From NCBI RefSeq assembly GCF_003730135.1, contig NZ_RJVO01000001.1:706001-770000 (forward strand): a stretch of 64,000 nucleotides of DNA, read 5' to 3'. This document shows positions 29,381 through 38,318 of the stretch, in pieces (the first letter of the stretch is position 1; the number at the start of each line of letters is the position of its first letter). Position numbers and translations under genes: made by a program. The DNA is from Stagnimonas aquatica. Lineage in GTDB: Bacteria > Pseudomonadota > Gammaproteobacteria > Nevskiales > Nevskiaceae. The notes beneath the pieces are model-generated. The model was not told where the DNA came from, did not search any database, and was given only the letters and a program-made list of their open reading frames with translations.

Positions 29381-30034
29381 TCAGTCGGCGCCGGCATCCA
29401 GGCGCGCCTGGATGCTGCGGATCGTCATCACTTCCTCGGATTGCTCGCGGACGATGCGCGCCGCCAGCTCGCGCACGGCCGGCAGCCGCGCCTCTCGCGC
29501 GGCAAAGCGCGCCATCGGCAGGCCACCCTGGTGATGGCGGCGCATCAGCTCCAGAAACCAGCGCTGGCGCTCCAGACCGCTGGCGGCGCGCAGGGTCTGC
29601 AAGTCCTCCGGGCTGGCGAGGCCGGGCATGCCGGTGCTGGCGCGCTGGCAATCGAGCAGGTACTGACGCAGCTCGGGATCGGGCGGCGCCTGCCCGAGCA
29701 GCATCCAGTCCATGCTTTTTGAAGGCGGCACCGCAGGCTGCTCCCAGAGCCGCAGCCAGCCGTGCATCTGGCCCAGCTCCAGCAACTGCTGATTGCGCAC
29801 GCCCTGGGCGAGCAGCGCCGCAGCACCCGGAGGAGCGTCGAGCAGGGTCTGGGCGATCACCAGCGCCTGCTCGTGGTGCTGGGCCATGAACTGGGCGAAG
29901 CGGATGTCGATGGGGCTGGGTTGCTGCTGTTGCAGCGCCGCGCGTTCCTGCCGGGCCTGGTGCTGCTGCCAGCCGCCCACCGCCAGGGCGGCGGCGCCGG
30001 TCAACAGCGCGAGCACGGGAATCAGAGAACGCAT
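29381..30034 (-). CDS. DUF305 domain exported protein
   Basis: A 217-residue protein with an N-terminal membrane anchor (residues 3-22) and a duplicated ferritin-like His-rich helical pattern: FAQFMAQHHEQALVIAQ and LELMRRHHQGGLPMARFA. These HHxxG/A motifs define DUF305, a family linked to metal (copper) binding in the periplasm. It is downstream of a MITE-like element and may be transcribed with the lipoprotein gene that follows. Confidence 0.8.
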   Translation of the reverse strand: MRSLIPVLALLTGAAALAVGGWQQHQARQERAALQQQQPSPIDIRFAQFMAQHHEQALVIAQTLLDAPPGAAALLAQGVRNQQLLELGQMHGWLRLWEQPAVPPSKSMDWMLLGQAPPDPELRQYLLDCQRASTGMPGLASPEDLQTLRAASGLERQRWFLELMRRHHQGGLPMARFAAREARLPAVRELAARIVREQSEEVMTIRSIQARLDAGAD

Positions 30035-30083
30035 GAGCAGGGCGAACGCCAGCAGAGCCAGGGGATCGAGGCCGCGAACCTAG

Positions 30084-30348
30084 GGTGTGTCATCAATTAC
30101 CTGGTCGCTGCGGCCGAAGTCTGTTTTGGGGCAGTGCAAGGAAGGCAGGGAGGGGAATAGTTGGTTCTATTTCCCTCTCTGGCTGACGCCGCAATGCCCC
30201 AAAACAGTCCGGCCCCGAAGGGTTGCGGCCAAAACCGCGCAGTGCGTCGTTGCGAGACTTGCACAGGTTCCAACCTGCGCTACGTCTCGCGCCTCGCACT
30301 GCGCGGTTTTGACTCGCAACGCAGCGAGCAGGTAATTGATGACACACC
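30084..30348. mobile_element. 265-bp MITE-like element with CTAG target duplication
   Basis: Terminal inverted repeats GGTGTGTCATCAATTACCTG (30084-30103) are perfect with the right end, and CTAG flanks both ends (30080-30083, 30349-30352). Inside are two further long hairpins: 13-bp arms at 30121-30133/30195-30207 and 17-bp arms at 30230-30246/30295-30311, each with nested inner stems. The whole folds as a three-way cruciform. It has no transposase. CTAG duplication and the ends suggest mobilisation by an IS5-like transposase (inference). Confidence 0.8.
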
Positions 30349-30394
30349 CTAGCACCGCCCGCCGCCGGCTGTCGTCGGGAAAATCTGCCCGGTC

Positions 30395-30832
30395 TCAGGC
30401 CGGCGTGGCCAGGTAGGGAGCGAGCGTCGCGCGCTCGTCCTCGGTCAGCGCCAGCGCCTTGCGGGTCTGGCCGTCGAAGCGCACCAGGGTGGCACGGGCG
30501 GTGGCGACGCAGACCTCGCCGGCAAAGATGCCCACGCCCAGCACGAAGGAACTGCCGCCCATGCGCTGGACGTTGATGCCCACCCGCAGCTCGTTGGGGT
30601 ACTTCAGCTCCTGCCGGTAGTCGATCTCCAGCCGCGCGATCACATTCTGGCGCGCGCCGGTCTCGGTCCAGAAGCCGATGTGCCGCAAAAAGGCGGCGCG
30701 CCCGGACTCGGCATAGATGGTGTAGGCCACGTTGTTCACATGGCCCATCAGGTCGAGGTCGTAGAAGCGGACGCGCTCGTCGGCCCAGTAGCGGTAGTCC
30801 TGCGGGCGCGTGCCTTCTGTACCAAGCGGCAT
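30395..30832 (-). CDS. Acyl-CoA thioesterase, hotdog fold (4HBT type)
   Basis: A 145-residue hotdog-fold protein with the catalytic loop RFYDLDLMGHVNNVAY (Asp followed by GHVNN) near residues 22-37, characteristic of 4-hydroxybenzoyl-CoA thioesterase-like enzymes. It would hydrolyse an acyl-CoA, probably to release CoA from dead-end steroid intermediates (inference from context). The downstream 147-bp stretch to the SDR holds no supported gene. Confidence 0.82.
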   Translation of the reverse strand: MPLGTEGTRPQDYRYWADERVRFYDLDLMGHVNNVAYTIYAESGRAAFLRHIGFWTETGARQNVIARLEIDYRQELKYPNELRVGINVQRMGGSSFVLGVGIFAGEVCVATARATLVRFDGQTRKALALTEDERATLAPYLATPA

Positions 30833-30979
30833 GGGCTCAAAGCTTGTGAAGAAATCGTAGCGAGCATGCCCAGCCGCTAGGAATAGGAGCGCAGAAACCG
30901 GAGCGCACTACTGTGCGTGAGGATTTCGAGCACCGCATGACGACGCGGATGGGCAGCGCAGTAGATTTATTCACGAGCT

Positions 30980-31858
30980 TTAGGTGCCGTAGACCTTCTG
31001 CGCCGGGGGCTCGGTGGCGATCAGCTCGCCGATCACCGTGTGCAGTTCCTGCGGCGCGTAGCGGGCGCCCTTGTTCTTCACCGTGCCGGTCTTCCAGCCA
31101 CGGGCGATGGAGATCTTGCCGCCCTCCACCTCGAACACCTTGCCGGTCACGCCCTGCGACAGCTCGCTGCACAGATACACCACCAGCGGCGCGACATTGC
31201 CGGGATGGTAGTGGTCGAAGCTGCCGTCTTCCGGCGCCTTCATCATCGCGCCGAACGGGCCTTCGGTCATGCCGGTGCGCGCCGCCGGAGCGAGCGCGTT
31301 GGCGGTGACGCCATAGCGGCCGAGTTCCGCCGCCTGCACCAGGGTCAGCGAGGCGATGCCGCCCTTGGCCGCCGAGTAGTTGCTCTGGCCGATGTTGCCT
31401 TGCAGGCCGGCGCCGGAGCTGGTGTTGACGATGCGGCCCAGCGGCTTGCCGCCGGCCTTCACCTGATCGCGCCAGCGCTGCACCAGCTTGCTGGCGAGGC
31501 AGAAGTGGCCCTTGAGATGGACGCGCACCACGGTGTCCCAGTCGTCCTCGCTGAGCGAGGCGAACATGCGGTCGCGCACCACGCCGGCGTTGTTGACCAC
31601 GCCATGCACCTCGCCGAAGGCGGCGAGCGCGGCGGCGATGATCGCGTCGGCGCCGGCCATGCTGGTGATGTCGCCGAGCGCCACCACCGCCTTGCCACCG
31701 GCGGCCTGGATTTCCTGCACCACCGCTTCGGCGGCTTCCAGGCGGATGTCGTTGACGGCGACATTGGCGCCCTCGGCGGCCAGCGCCAGAGCGTATTCAC
31801 GCCCCAGGCCTGCGCCGGAGCCGGTGACGATGATGGTGCGGTTGTCGCAGATACCCAT
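30980..31858 (-). CDS. Short-chain dehydrogenase (steroid cluster)
   Basis: A 292-residue SDR. The NAD(P) site is TGSGAGLGREYA (residues 12-23), followed by the NNAG motif and catalytic Ser...Tyr-x3-Lys in NYSAAKGG. The extra C-terminal length resembles the 17-beta-hydroxysteroid dehydrogenase/multifunctional enzyme type 2 dehydrogenase group used on beta-hydroxyacyl-CoA steroids. The exact step cannot be fixed; an IpdF-like or side-chain beta-oxidation role is possible. It is 136 bp downstream of the thiolase gene, separated by a palindromic repeat. Confidence 0.78.
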   Translation of the reverse strand: MGICDNRTIIVTGSGAGLGREYALALAAEGANVAVNDIRLEAAEAVVQEIQAAGGKAVVALGDITSMAGADAIIAAALAAFGEVHGVVNNAGVVRDRMFASLSEDDWDTVVRVHLKGHFCLASKLVQRWRDQVKAGGKPLGRIVNTSSGAGLQGNIGQSNYSAAKGGIASLTLVQAAELGRYGVTANALAPAARTGMTEGPFGAMMKAPEDGSFDHYHPGNVAPLVVYLCSELSQGVTGKVFEVEGGKISIARGWKTGTVKNKGARYAPQELHTVIGELIATEPPAQKVYGT

Positions 31859-31884
31859 GATGCTGCTTCCTCGTTAGCTGGTCT

Positions 31885-31986
31885 TCCCTCTCCCCCCGTG
31901 GGAGAGGGATCGAGGGAGAGGGGGTGCTTCACTGGCTAGCGCGCAGCCCCCTCTCCCCTAGCCCCTCTCCCACGAGGGGAGAGGGG
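31885..31986. repeat. Palindromic repeat pair (REP/BIME-like)
   Basis: Two GC-rich hairpins (31885-31909 and 31947-31986, the latter built from CCCCTCTCC/GGGGAGAGGGG arms) with about 38 bp between. The same layout occurs at 36184-36303 and, in frame, at 26554-26650. Confidence 0.75.
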
Positions 31987-31993
31987 AACTCAC

Positions 31994-33142
31994 TCACAGT
32001 CGTTCGATGATGGTGACGTTGGCCACGCCGCCGCCTTCGCACATGGTCTGCAGGCCGTAGCGGCCGCCGGTGCGCTCCAGCTCGTGCAGCAGGGTGGTCA
32101 TCAGCTTGACGCCGGTGGCGCCCAGCGGATGCGCCAGCGCGATGCCGCCGCCGTTGACGTTGGTCTTGGCGTGCGGATAGCCGGTCTCCTTGAACCAGGC
32201 CAGCACCACCGGGGCGAAGGCCTCGTTGATCTCGACCAGGTCGATGTCTTCCAGCTTCATGCCGGACTTCTTCATCGCGTAGTGCGTGGCCGGGATCGGC
32301 GCGGTGAGCATGAAGATCGGATCGTCCGCGTACACGCTCATGTGCTGGATGCGGGCACGCGGCTTGAGGTTGTACTTCTTCAGTGCACGCTCGGAGACGA
32401 TCAGCATCGCCGAGGCGGCGTCGCCGGTCTGGCTGGAGACACCGGCGGTGATGGTGCCGCCGGGCGCCAGCGGCTCCAGCTTTTGCATCTGTTCCAGCGA
32501 AGTCTCGCGGGTGGTCTCGTCGTGCTCCAGCCCATTGATCGCCACGATCTCCTTCTTGAAGCGGCCTTCGGCGATGGCGCGGCGGGCGCGCACATGGCTT
32601 TCCAGCGAGAAGCGCTCCATCTCCTCGCGCGAGATGTTCCACTTGTCAGCAATCAGCTGCGCGCCGTGGAACTGGCTCACCGGCTCGCTGCCGAAGCGCG
32701 CCGTCCAGCCCTTGGAGCCGGAGAAGGGATCGGCGAAGCCCAGCGGCTTGGCGGCGATCATCGCCGAGGAGATCGGAATCTGGGTCATGGTCTGCACGCC
32801 ACCGGCGACGATCACGTCCTGGGTGCCGGACATCACCGCCTGCGCGGCGAAGTGCACCGCCTGCTGGGAGCTGCCGCACTGGCGGTCGATGGTCACGCCC
32901 GGCACGTGCAGCGGCAGGCCGGCCGACAGCCAGCAGGTGCGCGCGATGTTGCCGGCGAGCGGACCGATGGCGTCGAGGCAGCCGAAGATCACGTCGTCGT
33001 AGTCGTCGGCGGGGATGGCATTGCGCTCGACCAGCGCCTTGAGAACATGGGCGCCGAGGTCGGCACCGTGGATCTGCGACAGGCTGCCCTTGCGCTTGCC
33101 GGTAGGCGTGCGCAGGGCGTCAACGATATAGGCTTCGGCCAT
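31994..33142 (-). CDS. fadA6: Thiolase, FadA6-like
   Basis: A 382-residue thiolase with the nucleophile Cys89 (DRQCGSSQQA), the NEAFAPV segment, the second His in AHPLGATG and the final Cys in MCEGGGVANV. In mycobacteria FadA6 cleaves an opened C/D-ring intermediate. Length and neighbourhood (FadE pair, EchA, IpdC, EchA20, IpdAB) support that role, though the exact substrate is inference. It lies 18 bp downstream of the preceding dehydrogenase gene. Confidence 0.82.
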   Translation of the reverse strand: MAEAYIVDALRTPTGKRKGSLSQIHGADLGAHVLKALVERNAIPADDYDDVIFGCLDAIGPLAGNIARTCWLSAGLPLHVPGVTIDRQCGSSQQAVHFAAQAVMSGTQDVIVAGGVQTMTQIPISSAMIAAKPLGFADPFSGSKGWTARFGSEPVSQFHGAQLIADKWNISREEMERFSLESHVRARRAIAEGRFKKEIVAINGLEHDETTRETSLEQMQKLEPLAPGGTITAGVSSQTGDAASAMLIVSERALKKYNLKPRARIQHMSVYADDPIFMLTAPIPATHYAMKKSGMKLEDIDLVEINEAFAPVVLAWFKETGYPHAKTNVNGGGIALAHPLGATGVKLMTTLLHELERTGGRYGLQTMCEGGGVANVTIIERL

Positions 33143-33160
33143 GAGGTTTCTCTTGCTTGC

Positions 33161-34219
33161 TTAGTGGGTGAAGGTTTCCGCCGGCCCCAGGGCAGCGCCC
33201 TCGGCCAGCACGAAGTCGGCGATGCGCGCCTTGTGGAAAATGGCGTCGCCCCAGGTGGCGTCCAGCGCCCAGGCGCGCTTCATGAACATCTGCAGATCCG
33301 CCTCCCAGGTGTAGCCCATCGCGCCGTGGACCTGGATGCTCTTGCGCGCCGCCAGCCGCGCCGCTTCGCCGGCGACCAGCCGCGCGTGCGAGACATGCAG
33401 GCCGGCGCGCGGATGCCCGGTGGCCAGCGACTGCGCGGCGCGCTGCACCACCGGCCGGGCGAACTCGATCTTCACCGCGACATCGGCCAGGTGGTGCTTG
33501 ACCGCCTGGAAGCTGCCGATCGGCTTGCCAAACTGCTTGCGCTGGGCGGCGTAGTCGGTGCCCAGATCGAGCATGCGCTGGGCCAGACCGAGCAGCTGTG
33601 CGGAGATCGCGACGCCGGCGCGGTTGATGACGCCCTGCCAGAGTTCGCGGCCCTGCTCGGCGCCGCAGACGCGGGTCTTGTCGCTGGGCGTCCACTGCAC
33701 GCGGTAGAGCCGGCGCGAGGAATCGATGCTGGCGTTGAGCGTCAGCGTCGCCTCTTCCGGGCGCAAGGCGTGCAGCTCGTCGGCGTGCCAGAGCAGCAGC
33801 AGGCTGGCATTGGCGGCGTCGGCAACGAAGGGATTGATCGGATGACCGACCGCCACACGGGCGCTGCCGTCGGCGATCTTCGGCAGCCAGTGCGCCTTGA
33901 GCTTGGAGTCTTCCGGCAGCGCCTTGCTCAGGTACACCGCCAGGTAGGCGGTAGCGGTGAGCGAATCGGGAATGGCGTAGTAGCCCAGCTCCTGCTGGAT
34001 CAGCACCCAGTCGAGATCGCCCAGGCCCATGCCGCCGTAGGCCTCGGGCACCGACAGCGCGGTGAGGCCCTGGTCGGCGAGCTTGGCGCGCATCTCGGCG
34101 CTGCGGCCGGATTCGGTTTCCCAGATCTCGCGCAGCAGCTCGGGGGCGGCTTCCACCATCAGGAACTTGTGGATGGCGTCGCTGAGCGAGAGCTGGTCTT
34201 CGGTAAATGTGAAGTCCAT
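33161..34219 (-). CDS. Acyl-CoA dehydrogenase, small subunit type (FadE31/32-like)
   Basis: A 352-residue acyl-CoA dehydrogenase with weak conservation of the FAD motifs but a good C-terminal part (QRKQFGKPIGSFQAVKHHLADVAVKIE, then QVHGAMGYTWEADLQMFMKRA). Steroid enzymes of this type are often heteromers of one catalytic and one non-catalytic-like chain. It is 3 bp downstream of the FadE30-like gene, so the two are very probably the subunits of one enzyme that desaturates a C/D-ring propionyl-CoA. Confidence 0.78.
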   Translation of the reverse strand: MDFTFTEDQLSLSDAIHKFLMVEAAPELLREIWETESGRSAEMRAKLADQGLTALSVPEAYGGMGLGDLDWVLIQQELGYYAIPDSLTATAYLAVYLSKALPEDSKLKAHWLPKIADGSARVAVGHPINPFVADAANASLLLLWHADELHALRPEEATLTLNASIDSSRRLYRVQWTPSDKTRVCGAEQGRELWQGVINRAGVAISAQLLGLAQRMLDLGTDYAAQRKQFGKPIGSFQAVKHHLADVAVKIEFARPVVQRAAQSLATGHPRAGLHVSHARLVAGEAARLAARKSIQVHGAMGYTWEADLQMFMKRAWALDATWGDAIFHKARIADFVLAEGAALGPAETFTH

Positions 34220-34222
34220 GGA

Positions 34223-35401
34223 TCAGGCCCTCGGCAGGCCGAGCATGCGCTCGGCAATGATGTTGCGCTGAATCTCGTTGCTGCCGGCATAGATCGGCCC
34301 GGCCTGGGCGAACAGGAAGCCGTCCAGCCAGGGCGCGCTCTCGGCGGCCTCCGGCGCTTCCGGCATCAGCTCGCCACGGGCGCCGAGGATGCGCATGGCG
34401 GTCTCGTGCATCAGCAGGTCCAGCTCCGACCAGAAGATCTTGTTGGTCGAGGCCTCGGGGCCGATGTGGCCGCCACGCACCAGCCGGCTGGCGGTCTGGT
34501 AGGTGGAGAGCGCATAGGCCTCGGCGTCCATCCAGCTCTTCAGCACCGCGTCGCGGATCGAGGGATCGCGGTCGGCATGCTCGCGGTGGCGCTGGTAGAG
34601 CGCGACCAGGTTCTGCGCGGTTTTCTGGAAGCGCGCCGGCGAGCGCAGCATCAGGCCGCGCTCGAAGCCGGCGGTGGCCATCGCCACGTTCCAGCCCTGG
34701 CCTTCGGCGCCCAGGCGGTTGGCCACTGGGACTCGGACGTTGTCGAAGAAGATTTCGGCGAAGCCGGGCAGGCCGTTGAGCTGCTTGATTGGGCGGATGC
34801 TGATGCCCGGCAGGTTTAGCGGCAGCAGGATGAAGGTGAGGCCGTGGTGGCGGCTCGAATCGGGATCGGTGCGGAACAGGCCGAAGCACCAGTCGGCATA
34901 GACCGCGCGCGTCGACCAGGTCTTCTGGCCGTTGATGACGTAGTGATCGCCCTGGGAATCACTGGTGAGGATGGCCTTGGTACGGATCGCCGCCATGTCG
35001 GAACCGGCGCCCGGCTCCGACCAGCCCTGCGCCCAGATGTCCGCGCCCGCCGCCATGCGCGGCAGAAAGCGCGCCTTCTGCTCGTCAGTGCCGTATTCCA
35101 TCAGCGTCGGCGCCAGCAGGAACACGCCGTTCTGGTTGACCCGCAGCGGCGCGCCGGCACGCCAGTACTCTTCCTCGAAGATCAGCCAGTCGATCAGGTC
35201 GCAGCTACGCCCGCCGAGTTCCTTGGGCCAGGTCACCGCGCTCCAGCGGCCCTCGTGCAGCTTGGCTTCCCAGGCACGGTGCTGCTCGAAGCCTTCCTGG
35301 GTGTCGAAGCTGCTCAGCGCCTGCTTGGGCACATTTGCCGTCATCCATTCGCGGACTTCGGCGCGGAATTTCTTCTGCCGCTCGGTGTATTCGAGTCTCA
35401 T
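34223..35401 (-). CDS. fadE30: Acyl-CoA dehydrogenase, FadE30-like
   Basis: A 392-residue dehydrogenase with full FAD and substrate motifs: WAQGWSEPGAGSDMA, INGQKTWSTRA, and the C-terminal GPIYAGSNEIQRNIIAERML. FadE30 oxidises HIP-CoA, the first step after FadD3 in steroid C/D-ring breakdown. The start is the ATG at 35401, which overlaps the stop of the enoyl-CoA hydratase gene (ATGA); a longer open frame reaching into that gene has no family support. It probably forms a heteromer with the product of the next gene. Confidence 0.82.
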   Translation of the reverse strand: MRLEYTERQKKFRAEVREWMTANVPKQALSSFDTQEGFEQHRAWEAKLHEGRWSAVTWPKELGGRSCDLIDWLIFEEEYWRAGAPLRVNQNGVFLLAPTLMEYGTDEQKARFLPRMAAGADIWAQGWSEPGAGSDMAAIRTKAILTSDSQGDHYVINGQKTWSTRAVYADWCFGLFRTDPDSSRHHGLTFILLPLNLPGISIRPIKQLNGLPGFAEIFFDNVRVPVANRLGAEGQGWNVAMATAGFERGLMLRSPARFQKTAQNLVALYQRHREHADRDPSIRDAVLKSWMDAEAYALSTYQTASRLVRGGHIGPEASTNKIFWSELDLLMHETAMRILGARGELMPEAPEAAESAPWLDGFLFAQAGPIYAGSNEIQRNIIAERMLGLPRA

Positions 35402-36162
35402 GGCTGATCCTTGAACTCGGCTTCGCGCTTTTCGACGAAGGCACGCCGGGTCTCGGCCGAGTCCTTGCTCGAATAGGCCTGTAGGGTGAAGCCCTGCTCC
35501 CAGCGATACTTGCTTTCGAGATTGCCGTCCTCGATGCCGTTCAGCGACTCCTTCGCCAAGCGAATCATCACGGTGCTCTTGGCGGCGATCTTGGCGGCGA
35601 TGGCGAGTGCGGCCTCGCGCAACTCGGCCTTGGGCACCACTTTCTCGATGGCGCCCAGACGGTAGGCCTCGGCGGCGGTGATGGAGTCGCCGGTGAAATA
35701 CATCATGCGCACCTTCTGCACCGGGAACAGCCGCTGCAAATGCGCGCCGCCGCCCATGGCGCCGCGATCCACCTCCGGCACACCGAAGGTGGCGCAATCG
35801 CTGGCGACCACGATGTCCGCCGCGCCGGCCAGGCCGATGCCGCCGCCGAGCACGAAGCCGTGCACAGCGACAATCACCGGCAAGGGATTGCGGTGCACCG
35901 CTTCAAAACTGCGGTAGTTGCCGGCATTGACCGAGATGATCTTCTCCGGGTGCTTGTCCAGCTCCTTGATATCGACACCGGCGCAGAAGCCGCGGCCCTC
36001 GGCGCGCAGCACGATCACCCGCGCCTCCGGCAGCGTGCCGAGCCGGGTGATCTCGTCGGCCAGCGCATGCCAGCCAGCGTCGTTGAGGGCGTTGACCGGC
36101 GGCCGGTCGATGACCAGCTCGGCAATGCCGTCGCTGATGGTGGTTTTGAATTGTTCGCTCAT
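35398..36162 (-). CDS. Enoyl-CoA hydratase/isomerase family protein
   Basis: A 254-residue crotonase with both oxyanion-hole segments: GRGFCAGVDIKEL and FVLGGGIGLAGAADI. It is coupled to the FadE30-like gene by a four-base overlap, which suggests it hydrates the double bond made by that enzyme (as ScdD does in Comamonas, inference). The catalytic Glu pair is partly replaced (PEVDRGAMGG), so an isomerase or other crotonase activity is possible. Confidence 0.8.
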   Translation of the reverse strand: MSEQFKTTISDGIAELVIDRPPVNALNDAGWHALADEITRLGTLPEARVIVLRAEGRGFCAGVDIKELDKHPEKIISVNAGNYRSFEAVHRNPLPVIVAVHGFVLGGGIGLAGAADIVVASDCATFGVPEVDRGAMGGGAHLQRLFPVQKVRMMYFTGDSITAAEAYRLGAIEKVVPKAELREAALAIAAKIAAKSTVMIRLAKESLNGIEDGNLESKYRWEQGFTLQAYSSKDSAETRRAFVEKREAEFKDQP

Positions 36163-36183
36163 GGGCGACTCGGGTTAAGTGAG

Positions 36184-36303
36184 CCCCTCCCCCCTCGTGG
36201 GGGAGGGGTTGGGGAGAGGGGGCTACGCTCGCTCATGGCGCACTCGGGCCGGGGACGAAAGTCCCCCCTCTCCCCTAGCCCCTCTCCCACGAGGGGAGAG
36301 GGG
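36184..36303. repeat. Palindromic repeat pair (REP/BIME-like)
   Basis: Hairpins at about 36184-36208 and 36264-36303 with the same CCCCTCTCC-CACGAGG-GGAGAGGGG core as 31947-31986. Fills the gap between the hydratase and ipdC genes. Confidence 0.75.
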
Positions 36304-36328
36304 AACAAAGTCAGTTTCGCGCTCATGG

Positions 36329-37396
36329 CTATCTCGGCAGCGCCGCCAGGCGCTGCTCCGCCTCCGAAACTATGCCGGCAATCAGCTCGGCGACCGTCGG
36401 CAGGCTGGCGATATTGGCAGCGACCTGGCCGGAAGGCAGCACGCCCTCGTCGGGCTTGCCCTCGACCATGGCGCGCTGGATCAGTACCGGCGCATTGGCG
36501 GCCATCATGGTCTGGATCGCGCCGTCACCTTCGCGCAGGGCGGCGAAGAAGGTCTTGGCCATGTGGCCCAGGGTCATGCCGGTATGCGCGCGCCAGGCCC
36601 AGGCGCTGGACAGCGCCACGAACAGGCGACGCAGCAGGCCACCGCTTTCCAGGCGCAGCAGGAAGGGGTTGTCGATCATCCGCTGCGGCATGCCATCGAC
36701 GGCGGTGGAAGCGCGGATCTGCGCGGCCTCCTTGACGGCGACGTACTTCTGGAGCGTGCTGCGCGGCACCGGCGAGTCGGCGGTCATCAGGAAGCGCGTG
36801 CCCATGGCGATGCCCGCAGCACCGTAGGCCAGCGCGCCGGCGAGGCCACGTCCGTTGTAGAAGCCGCCGGCGGCGACCACCGGCACCTTCACCGCCTCGA
36901 GCACCTGCGGCAACAACAGAGTCGTCGGCACCGAGCCGGTGTGACCACCGCCCTCGCCGCCCTGCACGGTGATGATGTCGGCGCCCAGCTCCACCGCCTT
37001 CTGGGCGTGCTTGAGCGCACCCACCGTCGGCATGCACAGCACGCCGGCATCCTTGAAGCGCTTGATGATCGCCGCACTCGGGCCACGGCCATAGCTGACC
37101 GCGCGGACACGGTCGGCGTTCTGCAGCACCAGCTCGATCACCTCGGCGGCATTGGGCTGGAACATGTGGAAGTTGACGCCGAACTTGGCACTGGTCGCCG
37201 CGCGCACGGCGGCGATCTCCGCGCGCAGGGTCTCGGTGGACATGGTGGCGGCGGCCAGAAAGCCGAAGCCGCCGGCATTGCTGGTGGCGGCCACCAGCTT
37301 GGCGTCCGCCACCCAGCCCATCGCGGTCTGGACGATGGGGTAGCGGCAGCCCAGCAACTGGGTCAACGGCGTTTGCAGTGCGGCGGGTGCGCTCAT
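36329..37396 (-). CDS. ipdC: IpdC-like flavin-dependent reductase (nitronate monooxygenase family)
   Basis: A 355-residue FMN barrel protein. Landmarks are the N-terminal GCRYPIVQTAMGWVADAKL, the phosphate-binding QGGEGGGHTG loop and AGGFYNGRGLAGALAYGAAG. Length equals mycobacterial IpdC (355), an enzyme that works with IpdF on 5-hydroxy-HIC-CoA in C/D-ring degradation. The ATG at 37396 is chosen; longer frames run into the neighbouring gene. It is 19 bp downstream of echA20. Confidence 0.85.
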   Translation of the reverse strand: MSAPAALQTPLTQLLGCRYPIVQTAMGWVADAKLVAATSNAGGFGFLAAATMSTETLRAEIAAVRAATSAKFGVNFHMFQPNAAEVIELVLQNADRVRAVSYGRGPSAAIIKRFKDAGVLCMPTVGALKHAQKAVELGADIITVQGGEGGGHTGSVPTTLLLPQVLEAVKVPVVAAGGFYNGRGLAGALAYGAAGIAMGTRFLMTADSPVPRSTLQKYVAVKEAAQIRASTAVDGMPQRMIDNPFLLRLESGGLLRRLFVALSSAWAWRAHTGMTLGHMAKTFFAALREGDGAIQTMMAANAPVLIQRAMVEGKPDEGVLPSGQVAANIASLPTVAELIAGIVSEAEQRLAALPR

Positions 37397-37415
37397 GAGG
37401 TTCGTGCTGGGAGTG

Positions 37416-38309
37416 CTACTGGCCGTCCGGCTTCTTGTTGCCGGCGGCCATCGACTTGGCGTCCTGCCCGCCCAGGGGATTGCCCTGGGTGAGATCGCTC
37501 TGGGCATGCGCGAAGTGGTGCATGTGGAAGACCGCGTCCATGGCGGTGCGCTTGCCGCGCAGCTCCTCGACATGGTTGATCGCCTGCTTGGTCAGCCAGA
37601 GGCCGAGCCGTCCCTTCTCGGCGAGGTTGGCGGCCATCTTCGCCACCTCGGCGTCGAGCGCCTCGCGGGCGACGATGCGGTTGACCATGCCGAAGTTGTA
37701 GGCGCGCGCGGCGGGCATGCGCTCGCCAAGCATCAGGAATTCCTTGGCGACGCGCGGCGGCAGCTCGAAGGCATGCGCGAAGTACTCCACGCCCGGGATG
37801 CCCATGCGCTGCACCGGGTCCTGGAAGTAGGCATCTTCGCTGGCGACGATCAGATCGCAGACCCAGGCCAGCATCAGGCCGCCGGCGATGCAGGCGCCCT
37901 GCACGGCGGCGATGGTCGGCTTGGGCACATCGCGCCAGCGCCGGCACATGCCCAGGTAGACCTCCTGCTCGCGGGTATAGAGCAGCTCGGCGCCCGGCTT
38001 GTTGACGTGGTCCGGCAGCAGGTGCTTGCGCTCGAAGCTCTTGTGCAGATCACGCCCCGGCGTGCCGATGTCGTGGCCGGCGGAGAAATGCTTGCCGGCG
38101 CCCTTGAGCACGATCACCTTCACCGCGTCGTCGCTGACCGCGCGCGCGAAGGCGGCGTCCAGCGCATAGGTCATCTGCGAGTTCTGGGCGTTGTTGTAGC
38201 CGGGCCGGTTCATGGTCACCCAGGCCACGCCCTCCCGCACCTCGTAGAGCACCGGCTCTTCGGTCTCGTAGGTGATCTCGACCTTCTTGGGCTCGACCAG
38301 ATCGCTCAT
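37416..38309 (-). CDS. echA20: EchA20-like ring-opening hydrolase (crotonase family)
   Basis: A 297-residue crotonase-fold protein with the oxyanion segments GKHFSAGHDIGTP and GACIAGGLMLAWVCDLI. EchA20 hydrolyses ring D of a bicyclic CoA thioester to give COCHEA-CoA, the substrate of IpdAB. Identity is supported by the position directly before ipdB and ipdA. It is longer than EchA20 of mycobacteria (247) because of an N-terminal stretch and a polar C-terminal tail (about 20 residues). Spacing to ipdB is 9 bp. Confidence 0.8.
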   Translation of the reverse strand: MSDLVEPKKVEITYETEEPVLYEVREGVAWVTMNRPGYNNAQNSQMTYALDAAFARAVSDDAVKVIVLKGAGKHFSAGHDIGTPGRDLHKSFERKHLLPDHVNKPGAELLYTREQEVYLGMCRRWRDVPKPTIAAVQGACIAGGLMLAWVCDLIVASEDAYFQDPVQRMGIPGVEYFAHAFELPPRVAKEFLMLGERMPAARAYNFGMVNRIVAREALDAEVAKMAANLAEKGRLGLWLTKQAINHVEELRGKRTAMDAVFHMHHFAHAQSDLTQGNPLGGQDAKSMAAGNKKPDGQ

Positions 38310-38318
38310 GGGCCGCGC

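Noticed and set aside
32084-34819. A 911-codon open frame on the plus strand
   Set aside because: It lies opposite the thiolase and two acyl-CoA dehydrogenase genes, all with intact motifs, and shows the same mirror composition as other shadows.
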